Notes: generated by a model from the sequence alone, not told the origin. A stretch of DNA of 64,000 bases from Lentisphaerota bacterium (GCA_015061525.1 SUWK01000004.1:1-64000); one strand, 5' to 3'; positions 1-9,822 are shown, counted from the stretch's first letter. Program-made: numbers and translations.

Positions 1-677
1 TCCATTAAGAATTTTTGCAAATTATTGATAATGCAAGTTTCCAATTGAGTTTCAAGATAGTCGCAGTCAGGAGACATTCCGAGAAATTCAGCGACAACGG
101 GATTTTTTATAAATTCCAACTTGTCTGCTTGATAATCTGCGGTCAGAGTTTTCATTTCAGACTTGACCGCATCAGGAGTTGTGGTTTGTAGCAGACGATA
201 ATAATATTGGCTGGAGATATTGCGCTGCAAAGTTTTTACAGACCATGCCTCGGTTGCGGCTTCTGCTGCATACCACTTTCTCGCGGCTTCATCATTGACT
301 TGCAACAGCACACGAAAGTGCGTCCAGGATAATCTTTCCAATTTTGGACTTGCCGAGTCCAAAATCTGCGGGAAGTATTTGTAAAATCGGACAAATTTGT
401 ATAACGTACTGTAATCAAATCCCTTGCCATATATTGCCGTAAGTTCGTCTGCAAGAGAAAATATAACTTTAGCACCATATTCGGCACGATTTTCATTTTG
501 GAGTTCCTCTTCGGCGATTCGTTTGCCAAGCAGCCAGTTTCGTTTGACCAAAGCAAAATTCACTGCTTTGTAAGCATAATCTTGAGCCGTATCAATAATG
601 ATTTTTGCGTCCTGCAAAAGATTTTCAGATTTTATGTAGTTTATTTCATTCCCGCCTGGCTTTATTAATTTTGTCAT
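1..677 (-). CDS. YhcG/DUF1016-family PDDEXK nuclease-like protein (3' end outside window)
   Basis: This gene is absent from the ORF track because it runs off the left edge. Translating the minus strand from the ATG at 677 gives an open frame of about 225 residues starting MTKLIKPGGNE. A GGAGGT ribosome binding site lies 4 nt upstream. The segment around SWTHFRVLLQV, followed by WSVKTLQRNISSQYYYRLL, matches the N-terminal domain of YhcG/DUF1016 proteins. In that family this domain precedes a PDDEXK nuclease fold, which would lie outside the window. Such proteins are often found in defence or restriction-modification islands, but their role is poorly established. The family call is from motif memory. 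The function is inferred. Confidence 0.75.
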   Translation of the reverse strand, partial: MTKLIKPGGNEINYIKSENLLQDAKIIIDTAQDYAYKAVNFALVKRNWLLGKRIAEEELQNENRAEYGAKVIFSLADELTAIYGKGFDYSTLYKFVRFYKYFPQILDSASPKLERLSWTHFRVLLQVNDEAARKWYAAEAATEAWSVKTLQRNISSQYYYRLLQTTTPDAVKSEMKTLTADYQADKLEFIKNPVVAEFLGMSPDCDYLETQLETCIINNLQKFLM

Positions 678-711
678 AGTGACCTCCGTACAAACTCATA
701 TCTTCATGAGT

Positions 712-740
712 AATATATCACGATTTTATTTTCTTTTCAA
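712..740 (-). promoter_or_regulatory. Predicted sigma70-type promoter of the DUF1016 gene
   Basis: On the minus strand, TTGAAA (735-740) and TATATT (712-717) are separated by 17 bp. An inverted repeat CTCAT/ATGAG lies just downstream in the leader and could be an operator or leader hairpin. The rest of 678-875 shows nothing further. Confidence 0.6.
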
Positions 741-875
741 ATGACAAATATCTTAAAAAATATTCTTATTCCTCACTGCTGACATACGAAAAAGAAGCCA
801 GGCTGAATCCATGCGATCAAGCTGAATAACGCAACGACAATGCCGTTCCGCAAAGATATTTTTCTTTCCAGTTGC

Positions 876-2285
876 TCATTTTCCGGACTCCAATTTTTTC
901 AAAACTTTCCGGGCTTTGGGGTAGCCGAGTTCGGCGGATTTGTGCAAGTATTTTAACGCAAGTTGACGGTTCTTGCGGACTCCGCGCCCATTGGTATAGC
1001 ATTTATACAGGGCGTAGTACGCTGACGGATGTTCCTGCTTCGCAGATTTACGGAAAAGTTTAACAGCCATTTTTTCATCAGATTCGATACCGTCATATCC
1101 ATTCAAATAGCGCAGGGCAAGATTGTATAATGCCATATCATCGTTCAAGTCAGCGGCTTTTTTCAGCCACATAATGCGCTCTGCATCCGAAATTTCAACG
1201 CCGTAATCAACTACGGCAAGTTGATTCATTGCCCATAAATCTCCAGCCACAGCTGCTTTCTTGTTCCAGAAAAATGCCTGTTGTAAATCGCGCTTGACAC
1301 CTCTTCCGTAAAAATAGCAGTTGCCTAAATTATACATTGCATCAACGTAGGGTTCTTCTGACTCCGAAGCAAGCTTGAAATATTCAAAGGCTTTGCCCAA
1401 ATCCCGCTTCACTCCTTTACCATCCTTGTAGCGGTTTCCCAATCGGTAATATGCTTTGCCATAACCAAGTTCAGCAGCTCGTAAGTAATATTTGATTGCC
1501 GTTTTGTGGCATTTTTTCACGCCATCGCCAAAAGTATAACATTCTGCCAAATTATACAATGCCACGGCATCGTCTTGTTCCGCAGAAAGTTTATACCACT
1601 TTACAGCTGCAGTATGATCCTGTTTTACCCCGGTTCCATCTGCATAACAGACGCCAAGATTGCATTGAGATTCGGCATCACCTTGCTCTGCTGCCAACAT
1701 ATAATACTTTGCAGCAAGACGCATATTTTTTCTGGTCCCGATTGCGTTGTCGTAACAACGGGCAAGATTGAATTGCGCACTCACTAATCCGGCAGCCGCA
1801 GCAATTTTATAGAAATCAACTGCCAGGGTCGGATTCTTTTCTGTTCCAATACCTTCTTCGCAGCAATGACCAAGGCGATTCACCGCAAGCGAGTTTCCCA
1901 TATTCCCGGCTTTGCGGTACAATTCCACTGCCTTGACCGGATCTGTATCAACGCCAATTCCTTCTTCGTAAAAAATACCAAGTTGGCAAATGGCGTCTTG
2001 ATCATCTTGTTCAGCGGATTTTTCATACCAGTAAAAAGCCTTGACATAATCAATTTCAGTACCACTTCCGCATTGGTAACACATAGCTAAATTGAATTGT
2101 CCGGTTGCATCGCCGGCTTCAGCAGAACGGGTGTACCAATAGAAGGCTTTTTCGTGGTCAACTTCCACACCTTCGCCTTCATCATAACTCCATGCCAAGT
2201 CGCATTGAGCATCCGCATCACCGGCTTCAGCGGCACGGATAAGTTCTGCAATATGTTTTTCAGTTTCCGGATCGTGATTCAGCAT
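876..2285 (-). CDS. Sel1-repeat (SLR) tetratricopeptide-like protein
   Basis: The protein has 469 residues and consists almost wholly of about twelve Sel1-like repeats of 36 residues. Typical units end in forms such as A-x-x-W-Y-x-x-S-A-E and contain a G-x-G-V turn. Sel1 repeats form alpha-solenoids that bind other proteins, so this is probably a scaffold or adaptor, and no enzymatic domain is visible. I moved the start from the track's 2342 to the ATG at 2285 (MLNHDPETEK). AAGGAG sits 7 nt upstream of it, and the longer form would overlap dxs. It follows dxs by 28 nt on the same strand and is probably cotranscribed with uppS-dxs. There is no signal peptide. Confidence 0.85.
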   Translation of the reverse strand: MLNHDPETEKHIAELIRAAEAGDADAQCDLAWSYDEGEGVEVDHEKAFYWYTRSAEAGDATGQFNLAMCYQCGSGTEIDYVKAFYWYEKSAEQDDQDAICQLGIFYEEGIGVDTDPVKAVELYRKAGNMGNSLAVNRLGHCCEEGIGTEKNPTLAVDFYKIAAAAGLVSAQFNLARCYDNAIGTRKNMRLAAKYYMLAAEQGDAESQCNLGVCYADGTGVKQDHTAAVKWYKLSAEQDDAVALYNLAECYTFGDGVKKCHKTAIKYYLRAAELGYGKAYYRLGNRYKDGKGVKRDLGKAFEYFKLASESEEPYVDAMYNLGNCYFYGRGVKRDLQQAFFWNKKAAVAGDLWAMNQLAVVDYGVEISDAERIMWLKKAADLNDDMALYNLALRYLNGYDGIESDEKMAVKLFRKSAKQEHPSAYYALYKCYTNGRGVRKNRQLALKYLHKSAELGYPKARKVLKKLESGK

Positions 2286-2313
2286 ATCGCAACTCCTTGA
2301 AAGGTGTAGGTTT

Positions 2314-4170
2314 TTATGAAACGACACTGTTTTCGGCACCAATTTTTTCTGCGATCGCGGCGGCGGTCAAGCCGTATTTTTCGCGGAGTTTGCCGACTTC
2401 TCCATGACCGATTATCTCATCATCGGGCCAACCGAAACCGATAATGGGAGCGTGGGCGATTCCGGCACAGCTTTCTGTCAAAGCAGAATACAAGCCGCCG
2501 GAAATAGAATGGTTTTCGATCGTGTACTGGCGGAATTTTGCCAAACTGCGGGCAAGCGTTTTATCAAACGGTTTCAGGAAGCGGGCATCGATCACGGTCG
2601 CATGAATCCCGGATTTTTCCAGAATATCGGCAGTTTCCAGTGCGGTGACAAGTTCCGCTCCGAAACTCCAGATGACGACTGCGTTTTCATCATTGCTCTG
2701 CCGGACGATCGCCGCTTTGCCAAATTCAAGCTCCGGAAATTCCGGGAAATCATACGCTTTGACGCCTCCTCTCGGATAGCGGATGACGGCAGGATGTTTC
2801 AAGTTGAGAGCAAATTCAAGATATTTTTCAACTTCCATGCAAGTCGCCGGAGCCATAACCGTCAAACCGGGAATGCTCCGCAGAAAACTGCAATTGTATA
2901 TGCCGTGATGAGTCGCACCATCTTCCACCGCCCCTGCCCGGTCGGCAGCGATCACCAGCGGAACTTTCGCCAGTACGCCGTCATGGTAGACACCATCCAG
3001 CGCCCGCTGTAAAAAGGTGTCATAAATGGCACAAACCGGACGTTTGCCGTTGGCGGCAAGTGAAGAAGCAAAAGTTACAGCGTGTTCTTCAGCGATCCCG
3101 GTATCGTAGGTGCGTTCCGGAAACTTTTCCGCAAAGTTTTTCAATCCGGTCCCCTCGAGCATCGCCGCTGAAACGGCAACTATTTCCGGATCAGCTTCAC
3201 CGAGTTTCACCATCGCATTGCCGAAGGCTTTGGAAAATCCGGGCGAGGATTCCGGCAGAGTTCCCTTTTCCGGGTCGCATCCGGCAATGCCGTGGTAACG
3301 GGTGGGATCAGCTTCAGCGAAACTGCACCCTGCCCCCTTGGAAGTTACCGCATGAAGCACCACCGGTCCGCCGGATTCTTTGAGTTGGGAAAGAACCGAA
3401 ATCAATTTCCTTAAATCATGCCCGTCCACCGGGCCGATATAACGCAACCCAAGTGTCTCAAAAAAGTTTCCCCCGGGCGGCATCAGCAATCTTTTGATGC
3501 GGTAAACGCTCCTGCGCACCAGCTGAAACAGTTTCGGACGGCGCACCAGACGGCTTTTGAAACGGTAACGGAACCGGTTGTAGAAACTGCCGGAAATAAC
3601 GCGCCCCAGATAACGGGACAAAGCTCCGACATTGCGGGAGATCGACATCTGATTGTCATTGATTATCAAAATAAGCCGTTCTTTGCCCCGGGTCGTTGAA
3701 ATATTGTTCAACGCTTCAAGGGTTCCCCCGCACCCGACACAGCCGTCACCGACAACGGCGATCACCCGCGCGCTGGAATCACTCTGCGCGGCGGCGGCAC
3801 CGAGAGCCAGAGAAAGAGCCGTTCCGGCGTGTCCGGCCGGAGCCGGATCATAGGGGGATTCCTCCGGAGCAGGGAAACCGGAAATGCCGCCGATCTTCCG
3901 CAATGAAGCAAACTTTTCCCGCCGTCCGGTGAGGATTTTATGGGCATAAGATTGGTGCCCGACATCAAAAAATATCTTCTCTTCCGGAGTGTTGAATACC
4001 CGGTGCAGAGCTATCGTCAGTTCCACTGCGCCGCAGTTGGAAGCAAGATGTCCACCGTTTTCGGCAACGGTGGAAATGATCATCTGCCGCAGCTCATCAG
4101 CAACAGTAAACAGTTCTGCTTCCGGCAGCTGCCGCAAATCAGCAGGAGAATTTATCTGATCAAGGATCAC
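2314..4170 (-). CDS. dxs: 1-deoxy-D-xylulose-5-phosphate synthase
   Basis: The 618-residue protein is of normal length for DXS. DXS condenses pyruvate and glyceraldehyde 3-phosphate with thiamine diphosphate, the first step of the MEP isoprenoid pathway. The thiamine-binding block runs from GDGCVGCGG to NDNQMSIS, the transketolase-like core contains GIAEEHAV, and the C-terminal domain contains GEVGKLREKYG. The gene starts 7 nt after the uppS stop, so the two are very likely cotranscribed and supply precursor for the undecaprenyl carrier. The residues GHQSYAHKILTGR are the usual early DXS motif. Cytoplasmic. Confidence 0.96.
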   Translation of the reverse strand: MILDQINSPADLRQLPEAELFTVADELRQMIISTVAENGGHLASNCGAVELTIALHRVFNTPEEKIFFDVGHQSYAHKILTGRREKFASLRKIGGISGFPAPEESPYDPAPAGHAGTALSLALGAAAAQSDSSARVIAVVGDGCVGCGGTLEALNNISTTRGKERLILIINDNQMSISRNVGALSRYLGRVISGSFYNRFRYRFKSRLVRRPKLFQLVRRSVYRIKRLLMPPGGNFFETLGLRYIGPVDGHDLRKLISVLSQLKESGGPVVLHAVTSKGAGCSFAEADPTRYHGIAGCDPEKGTLPESSPGFSKAFGNAMVKLGEADPEIVAVSAAMLEGTGLKNFAEKFPERTYDTGIAEEHAVTFASSLAANGKRPVCAIYDTFLQRALDGVYHDGVLAKVPLVIAADRAGAVEDGATHHGIYNCSFLRSIPGLTVMAPATCMEVEKYLEFALNLKHPAVIRYPRGGVKAYDFPEFPELEFGKAAIVRQSNDENAVVIWSFGAELVTALETADILEKSGIHATVIDARFLKPFDKTLARSLAKFRQYTIENHSISGGLYSALTESCAGIAHAPIIGFGWPDDEIIGHGEVGKLREKYGLTAAAIAEKIGAENSVVS

Positions 4171-4177
4171 AGCAAAA

Positions 4178-4873
4178 TTACTTCTTTTTGGTCAATCCGC
4201 CAAAACGGCGGTCACGGGAGGCGAAGTTTTCCAGAGCCTTTGCCAGTTCCTCTTTGCCGAAGTCCGGCCAGTAGACCGGAGTAACGTAGAGTTCAGAGTA
4301 GGAAAGCTGCCACAAAAGGAAGTTGCTGATACGCATTTCTCCACTGGTACGGATCATCATATCCGGATCGGGAATGTCCGGGGCATAGAGGTAATTGCGG
4401 AACTCTTCTTCAGTCAGGGGTTCATCGCTTTTCCGCTCTTTGAGCATCTTATTCATCGCATCGATCATCTCGGCGCGGCCGCCGTAGCTCAACGCGATAT
4501 TCAAAGTGAAACCGTCATTTTTTGCCGTGGCATCGATAGCTTTCTGTAAAGCGGTGCGGGAAATCAGCGGCAAATCGGAAGTACGGCCGATGGTGCGCAA
4601 ACGAACATTGTTTTTCATCATTTCAGGGAGCATATCGGTAGTAAATTCCCGGATCAGCTCCATAAGCACGCGAACTTCGTCAGCCGGACGCTTCCAGTTT
4701 TCGGTACTGAAGGCGTAAACCGTCAGATACTTGATCCCGAATTCTCTGGCAGCCTCCACGACTTTTGCGATATTTTTCGCTCCGGCGCGATGCCCGTCGC
4801 TGCGGGTAAGCCCGCGTTCCTGTGCCCAGCGTCCGTTGCCATCCATAATAATTGCCAAATGTTGTACCGGCAT
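4178..4873 (-). CDS. uppS: Undecaprenyl diphosphate synthase (cis-prenyltransferase)
   Basis: This 231-residue protein extends farnesyl diphosphate with isopentenyl units to make the C55 carrier lipid used for peptidoglycan and other surface polymers. The signature IIMDGNGRWAQERG near residue 8 carries the catalytic aspartate, and TVYAFSTENWKRP and the later IRTSGEMRISNFLLWQ are diagnostic. The length fits the family. It is the first gene of a minus-strand unit with dxs and the Sel1 gene, and has its own predicted promoter. A slightly basic tail follows the conserved RRFGG. Confidence 0.97.
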   Translation of the reverse strand: MPVQHLAIIMDGNGRWAQERGLTRSDGHRAGAKNIAKVVEAAREFGIKYLTVYAFSTENWKRPADEVRVLMELIREFTTDMLPEMMKNNVRLRTIGRTSDLPLISRTALQKAIDATAKNDGFTLNIALSYGGRAEMIDAMNKMLKERKSDEPLTEEEFRNYLYAPDIPDPDMMIRTSGEMRISNFLLWQLSYSELYVTPVYWPDFGKEELAKALENFASRDRRFGGLTKKK

Positions 4874-4917
4874 GATTTTTCTCCATAGTTTTGATTATTG
4901 AAATAAATCTTCCGCGT

Positions 4918-4946
4918 AAAATACCACACAAATTTTAATTTGTCAA
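4918..4946 (-). promoter_or_regulatory. Predicted promoter of the uppS-dxs-Sel1 unit
   Basis: On the minus strand, TTGACA (4941-4946) and TATTTT (4918-4923) are separated by exactly 17 bp. The promoter lies about 45 bp upstream of the uppS ATG and diverges from the FHA-ftsH promoter. Confidence 0.75.
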
Positions 4947-5018
4947 GGGAAAATATTGTCAACTGCTGCAGCTTTTGTCTTTATCGGCAGAAAAATCAGT
5001 TTTTTTGCTTCATCATAC

Positions 5019-5047
5019 TTGCAAAAACAGCAATACAGTGTTATATT
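5019..5047 (+). promoter_or_regulatory. Predicted promoter of the FHA-ftsH unit
   Basis: TTGCAA (5019-5024) and TATATT (5042-5047) have a 17-bp spacer, about 47 bp upstream of the FHA gene ATG. Confidence 0.7.
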
Positions 5048-5093
5048 CTCCTGATGATAGAAATGTTCAACACCAAACTATACAGGTCAGATT

Positions 5094-5636
5094 ATGGCAA
5101 TTACACCGAAACTCACGGTTCTCTTTGAGAAGCTCCGCGGTCAGACATTTGAGCTGGACAAGGATACCCTCTCCATCGGCCGTAAAGATGAAATGGATAT
5201 CACCCTTAAAGACGGCAGTGTCAGCGGACATCATGCCGATATTTTCCGCACAGAACAGGATGGAGAAGTCAAATACCTCCTCCGCGACAACGGCAGTACC
5301 AACGGAACCAAGGTCAACAACCAGCCGGTCACTGAACATGTACTCTGTAATTCCGACTTGATCACCTTCGGCAATGTCGAAGTCCTCTTTGACGGAGAAC
5401 AGAATGCCGCAGACGGCACTTCGGAATTCACTCACCTGACTCATACCATCGACATCAGTTCACTGGAAAAAAACACTACTGCTCCGCAGGTACTGACCAA
5501 CTTCAATCCGTTGAGTGTCAAAGAAGCGCAAAAAGAAGCCATGTTCAAGCGCAGTCTGCTGATCACTCTCGGACTGATTGCGATCGGTCTGTTTTCTCTG
5601 GTAGTTCTGGTGCTGGTGAAGATCCTCTCCAAGTAA
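5094..5636 (+). CDS. FHA-domain protein with C-terminal membrane anchor
   Basis: The protein has 180 residues. An FHA domain (about residues 10-105) shows the phosphothreonine-binding hallmarks SIGRKDEMD, SVSGHHAD and DNGSTNGT. A linker follows, and a single hydrophobic helix at the extreme C-terminus (LLITLGLIAIGLFSLVVLVL) implies a tail-anchored protein with the FHA domain in the cytoplasm. It probably recruits Ser/Thr-phosphorylated partners to the membrane. The kinase is not in this window. It lies 83 bp upstream of ftsH on the same strand. The ribosome binding site is weak. Confidence 0.85.
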   Translation: MAITPKLTVLFEKLRGQTFELDKDTLSIGRKDEMDITLKDGSVSGHHADIFRTEQDGEVKYLLRDNGSTNGTKVNNQPVTEHVLCNSDLITFGNVEVLFDGEQNAADGTSEFTHLTHTIDISSLEKNTTAPQVLTNFNPLSVKEAQKEAMFKRSLLITLGLIAIGLFSLVVLVLVKILSK

Positions 5637-5719
5637 ACAAAAGATTTTTCCGCACAAGTTTACTGCACTGGATAATTCCCGTACTGAATTTCATTTACTT
5701 TCAAACCATCTTCTGATAT

Positions 5720-7753
5720 ATGAAACAGGATCAATCCAATAGCAAAGATTTTCCGCAGCAGCAGCCCGGATCGAAAAAAACTCCGCCGCGCAGCAACGCT
5801 TATGTTGCCGTGTGGGTGGTGATCTTCATCATCCTCGGCATACTGTTGTTTTTTAAAGACCACAACAACATCCAGAGCCGGGAAATAACCCAGTCCCAGT
5901 TTGAAAAATTCGTTTTTGAAGACAATGCGGTTGCGACCGCCCGTCTCACTCCGGACGGCGACGGGATTTTCAAGGTCGAAGGTGAATTTAAAACCGGTCA
6001 GAAACCGGTCAACTCTCCGGAAGCCTACAGCTGCCGGATTTTGATGAACAACAATCTTGCCGAAAAACTGCCCGGATTCTGCAAAATGGAGATAAAAACC
6101 GACAATGCCGGTTTCTGGAACTTCATTCTTGCCAGCATCCTGCCGGTGATCCTCATTATCGTGGTCATCTACTTTATCTCCATGAGACAGATGCGGATGA
6201 ACGGCAGAGGTGCGATGGATTTCGGCCGCAGTAAAGCGCGGATGATCCCGCCCAATGAACTCAATGTCCACTTTTCCGATGTCGCCGGAGCCGATGAAGC
6301 CAAAGAGGAGATTATGGAGATCGTTGAATATCTCCGCGATCCGCTGCGCTTCCAGTTGGTCGGCGGACGCATTCCCAAAGGCTGTCTTTTAGTCGGAAGT
6401 CCAGGTACCGGAAAAACTTTGATGGCAAAGGCGGTCGCCTGCGAAGCCGGTGTTCCATTCTTCTCCATCAGCGGTTCCGACTTCGTGGAGATGTTCGTCG
6501 GTGTCGGTGCCAGCCGAGTCCGCGATATGTTTGAACAGGCAAGAAAAAATATGCCCTGCCTGATTTTTATCGATGAAATCGATGCCGTTGGCCGTTCCCG
6601 CTTCTCCGGCTGGGGCGGCGGTCACGATGAAAGAGAACAGACCCTCAACGCCATGCTCGTTGAGATGGATGGACTGGAGAGCAGCAACGGAGTCATCGTT
6701 CTTGCCGCGACCAACCGTCCCGATGTCCTCGATCCGGCATTGCTGCGTCCCGGACGCTTCGACCGTCAGGTGGTAATGGATCTGCCTGACATCCGCGGCA
6801 GACGGCAGATACTTGATGTCCATGTCAAAAAAATCAAAACCGCTCCCGATGTCGATCTCGATGTGGTCGCCCGTGCCACCCCCGGATTCAGCGGCGCTGA
6901 ACTGGCAAATCTGTGCAATGAAGCCGCCCTTCTTGCCGCACGGCGCGGCCACGAAGAGGTCATTCAAGCCGATATGGAAGAGGCCCGCGACAAGGTCAGT
7001 TACGGTACCGAACGCCGCAGCCGCAAAATCAATGACCGGGAACGCCGCGTTACCGCCTTCCACGAAGCCGGTCACACGCTGGTCGCATTGCACAATGAAT
7101 ACTGCGTACCGGTTCATAAAGTCACCATAATCCCGCGCGGACAGGCTGCTCTCGGTGCAACCTTTATGATACCCAAAGAAGACACCTATTTGCGCACCAG
7201 ACGCGAACTTATGGCTGACATGGATATGAGCATCGGCGGCAGAGTCGCCGAAGAGATCATTTTTGATGATATTTCCACCGGAGCATCGGCGGACATCCAG
7301 CACATGACCGCCATTGCACGGCGCATGGTCTGTATGTTCGGCATGAGCGAAAAACTCGGCAATGTCAAGCTGGGCGATTTCACCAGTCACCCGCATTTGC
7401 GTATCGACGGTCCGCCGCCGGAAGGTATTTCCAACGAAACCGAACGCGAAATCGACCTCGAAGTACGCCGCCTCATCAATGAAGCGACCGACCGTACCCG
7501 GAATATCTTGAGTACACACCGCGATCAATTGGAAAAAATCGCTGAAGCTCTCTTGGAAAAAGAGACCCTTTCCATCGCCGAACTGTATGATCTGCTCGGC
7601 ATGAAGCAGGAGGAATCTGTGGAAAACGCTGATAAAGCATCCGATGCTCCGGCATCCGATGCCCCTGAAACTTGTCAGGAGGAGTCAGCAGAGTTTTCCC
7701 AAGGTACAACTGAAACTGTCAGCGACAGTGATGGAAACAATTCCGATGCTTGA
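5720..7753 (+). CDS. ftsH: ATP-dependent zinc metalloprotease FtsH
   Basis: This 677-residue membrane-bound AAA+ protease degrades misfolded membrane and short-lived regulatory proteins. In order: a first membrane helix near residues 32-47, a periplasmic segment, a second helix near 135-155, an AAA+ domain with Walker [10 protein letters not shown] and Walker [14 protein letters not shown], the SRH segment with [19 protein letters not shown], then the peptidase with zinc motif [13 protein letters not shown]. The last 45 residues form an acidic low-complexity tail. The next gene starts inside its last codons, so expression is probably coupled. Confidence 0.97.
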   Translation: MKQDQSNSKDFPQQQPGSKKTPPRSNAYVAVWVVIFIILGILLFFKDHNNIQSREITQSQFEKFVFEDNAVATARLTPDGDGIFKVEGEFKTGQKPVNSPEAYSCRILMNNNLAEKLPGFCKMEIKTDNAGFWNFILASILPVILIIVVIYFISMRQMRMNGRGAMDFGRSKARMIPPNELNVHFSDVAGADEAKEEIMEIVEYLRDPLRFQLVGGRIPKGCLLVGSPGTGKTLMAKAVACEAGVPFFSISGSDFVEMFVGVGASRVRDMFEQARKNMPCLIFIDEIDAVGRSRFSGWGGGHDEREQTLNAMLVEMDGLESSNGVIVLAATNRPDVLDPALLRPGRFDRQVVMDLPDIRGRRQILDVHVKKIKTAPDVDLDVVARATPGFSGAELANLCNEAALLAARRGHEEVIQADMEEARDKVSYGTERRSRKINDRERRVTAFHEAGHTLVALHNEYCVPVHKVTIIPRGQAALGATFMIPKEDTYLRTRRELMADMDMSIGGRVAEEIIFDDISTGASADIQHMTAIARRMVCMFGMSEKLGNVKLGDFTSHPHLRIDGPPPEGISNETEREIDLEVRRLINEATDRTRNILSTHRDQLEKIAEALLEKETLSIAELYDLLGMKQEESVENADKASDAPASDAPETCQEESAEFSQGTTETVSDSDGNNSDA

Positions 7754-8048
7754 AAATTGCATCAGTGAAGTCGCTTGCGGTGTACGGATAAAACTTCACG
7801 TACACCCGGGCGCCAAGCGCAACGGAATATCCGGTTTCTTCGGAGATTCGATCAAGTTTGATCTGCAAACCCCGCCGGTTGACGGCAAGGCAAATGCGGC
7901 ACTGCTTAAAATTCTGGCAAAAATGCTCAAATGCTCCAAAAGTTCGATCGATCTTGTCTCCGGAGAAAGCTCCCGTGATAAAATTTTGGAAATCAGAGGG
8001 TTCAATAAAGACTCCCTCATCAAAATATTGAATGATAACACATTATGA
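7746..8048 (+). CDS. DUF167/YggU-family protein
   Basis: This small protein has about 100 residues and the YggU/DUF167 signature: HVHPGAKRN, then TPPVDGKANAALLKILAK and SGESSRDKILEI. The family is widespread and structurally known, but its biochemical role is unclear. The track start (7644) lies far inside ftsH. I prefer the ATG at 7746 (MLENCISEV), which fits family length and overlaps the ftsH end by 8 bp. The ATG at 7731 is also possible. Its stop overlaps the next start (ATGA), so it belongs to a tightly packed ftsH-yggU-apgM-recX string. Confidence 0.85.
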   Translation: MLENCISEVACGVRIKLHVHPGAKRNGISGFFGDSIKFDLQTPPVDGKANAALLKILAKMLKCSKSSIDLVSGESSRDKILEIRGFNKDSLIKILNDNTL

Positions 8049-9262
8049 AAGAGAAACAGAAAGTTGTAATTTTTCTTGCCGACGGAATGGCGGATGATCC
8101 GCAGGAATCCCTCAATGGCAAAACGCCGCTCGAATTTGCAAACACCCCCGGCATGGATGAGATCGCCCGTACCGGCATCAACGGTTCATTTCGCACCCTG
8201 CCCCCCGGCTTGCCCACCTCATCGGATGTGGCGAACATGTCGGTTCTGGGGTTTCAGCCGGAACACAACTACCCCGGACGCGGTCCCATTGAAGCAGTAA
8301 GTCAGGGTATTGAACTTGCCCCCGGAGATGTGGCATGGCGGTGCAATCTGGTCTATGTTTCAGATGACGGGATTTTGAAAGATTATTCAGCCGGACACAT
8401 CAGCGATGCCGATGCGGCAGAATTGATGGCAGCATTGAAAGCGGAATTTGATTCACCGCAAGTAACCTTTCACAGCGGAGTGAGCTACCGCAATCTTCTG
8501 GTGCTTCACGGCAGAGAATTTTCTGCTGATGTCGATTACTTCAAGCCGGATTCATCACAGGATCTGCCGCTTGCCGGGCTCCGTCTCTCCCCGGCAAAAG
8601 ATACCGCTGAAGCCCGGCATACGGTGGATTTTCTGATCGATCTGGAAGAACGCGCTGCCAGATTTCTTGCCGGTCATCCGCTCAATGCCGGAAAATCCGC
8701 CCCCGCCAACCGGATCTGGCCGTGGAGCCCTGGATACCGTCCGGAAATCGCGGACTTTTCCAAACTTTACTGCGGCAGAACCGGAGCGGTCATCAGCGCA
8801 GTCGATGTGATCAAAGGCATCGGGATTTGCAGCAATATGGAAGTCATCGAAGTTCCCGGCGCGACCGGATTTCTTGACACCAATTATGCCGGCAAGGTCA
8901 ATGCCGCATTGGAAGCATTGAAAAAACATGATCTGGTCTATCTCCACGTTGAAGCAATCGACGAATGTTCCCACATGGGCGATTTGAAGCTCAAACTTCA
9001 GGCGATCGAAGAATTCGATGCAAAAATAGTTATGCCGGTATTGGAAGCTCTCCGCGGAAAGAATGTGAATTTTGCCGTCCTGCCCGACCATCCGGTTCCG
9101 GTAAAACTGCGTCAGCACACCACCACGCCGGTGCCGCTGGCGATCTGCGGTCCGGAGTTCAAAGCGGACAATATCACTTCGTTCAGCGAACAATTGTCCC
9201 CCAAAGGTGAACTTGGACTGTTGAGCAGAGATGAACTTGTCCGCAAACTGCTGGGAATTTGA
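8045..9262 (+). CDS. Cofactor-independent phosphoglycerate mutase-like (ApgM family; proposed homoserine kinase)
   Basis: The 405-residue protein belongs to the alkaline-phosphatase superfamily. The N-terminal metal/nucleophile region reads FLADGMADDP, followed by LPTSSDVANMSVLGF. A C-terminal metal site lies around VHVEAIDECSHMGDL and LPDHPVPV. ApgM-type proteins interconvert 2- and 3-phosphoglycerate, but a bacterial branch of about this size has been proposed as a homoserine kinase in threonine synthesis. Sequence alone does not decide between these. The start overlaps the YggU stop by 4 bp and recX follows after 3 bp. Cytoplasmic. Confidence 0.85.
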   Translation: MKEKQKVVIFLADGMADDPQESLNGKTPLEFANTPGMDEIARTGINGSFRTLPPGLPTSSDVANMSVLGFQPEHNYPGRGPIEAVSQGIELAPGDVAWRCNLVYVSDDGILKDYSAGHISDADAAELMAALKAEFDSPQVTFHSGVSYRNLLVLHGREFSADVDYFKPDSSQDLPLAGLRLSPAKDTAEARHTVDFLIDLEERAARFLAGHPLNAGKSAPANRIWPWSPGYRPEIADFSKLYCGRTGAVISAVDVIKGIGICSNMEVIEVPGATGFLDTNYAGKVNAALEALKKHDLVYLHVEAIDECSHMGDLKLKLQAIEEFDAKIVMPVLEALRGKNVNFAVLPDHPVPVKLRQHTTTPVPLAICGPEFKADNITSFSEQLSPKGELGLLSRDELVRKLLGI

Positions 9263-9265
9263 AAA

Positions 9266-9745
9266 ATGGGGCAAATTCCGGTCTCCGCACTTGAAAAAGC
9301 GATGAAAATATTGGACCGCCGCGCCTGTTCGGCAGCGGAACTGCGTTCAAAACTGTTTCAGGCGGGATTTCCGGAAGATGAGGTCAGCTGCGCGGTGGAA
9401 GAGTGTAAACGCCGCCGCTTTATCGACGATACTCTGCTTGCAGAGGACTATACTACCTTACTTCGGATGCGCAACACCGGCAGCCGGGTGATAAGACAGA
9501 AGCTCGTCAGGCGGGGCTTGGCAGCGGAGATCATTGATTCAGCGTTGCCGGAGGAAAATTCCCCGGCGGCGGAACGCGAAGCTGCCCTCCGGGCATTGGA
9601 TTACAAATGGCGGCTGCTGTCACGGGAAAGTGATTTGCGCAAAAAGCGGGAAAAAGCATTCCGTTACCTTGCCGGACGCGGTTTTCCCTCCGGTTTGATT
9701 TTTGATTTGCTCAATGAAAAATGCCGCAGCAATGAAGAATATTAA
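9266..9745 (+). CDS. recX: RecX-family regulatory protein
   Basis: The 159-residue protein shows the repeated three-helix pattern of RecX: SALEKAMKILDRRACSAAELRSKL, then CKRRRFIDDTLLAEDY, then GSRVIRQKLVRRGL, ending KAFRYLAGRGFPSGLIFDLL. RecX modulates RecA filament assembly during recombination and SOS induction. recA is not in the window, although the two are often neighbours. It starts 3 bp after the ApgM-like gene and is probably cotranscribed with it. Confidence 0.85.
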   Translation: MGQIPVSALEKAMKILDRRACSAAELRSKLFQAGFPEDEVSCAVEECKRRRFIDDTLLAEDYTTLLRMRNTGSRVIRQKLVRRGLAAEIIDSALPEENSPAAEREAALRALDYKWRLLSRESDLRKKREKAFRYLAGRGFPSGLIFDLLNEKCRSNEEY

Positions 9746-9753
9746 AAAAATTC

Positions 9754-9782
9754 TTGAACAGCAATCAAATTGGTGATATATT
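9754..9782 (+). promoter_or_regulatory. Predicted promoter of cstA
   Basis: TTGAAC (9754-9759) and TATATT (9777-9782) have a 17-bp spacer, followed by an AGGGGAA ribosome binding site close to the cstA ATG. This separates cstA from the upstream ftsH-recX run. Confidence 0.7.
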
Positions 9783-9822
9783 ATATTATATTACAATTGT
9801 TTTTTAACAGGGGAAATGAAAT

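Noticed and set aside
2404-3012. 202-aa plus-strand ORF inside dxs
   Set aside because: It is antisense to conserved DXS coding sequence.
6389-7528. 379-aa minus-strand ORF
   Set aside because: It is antisense to the well-conserved FtsH coding sequence.
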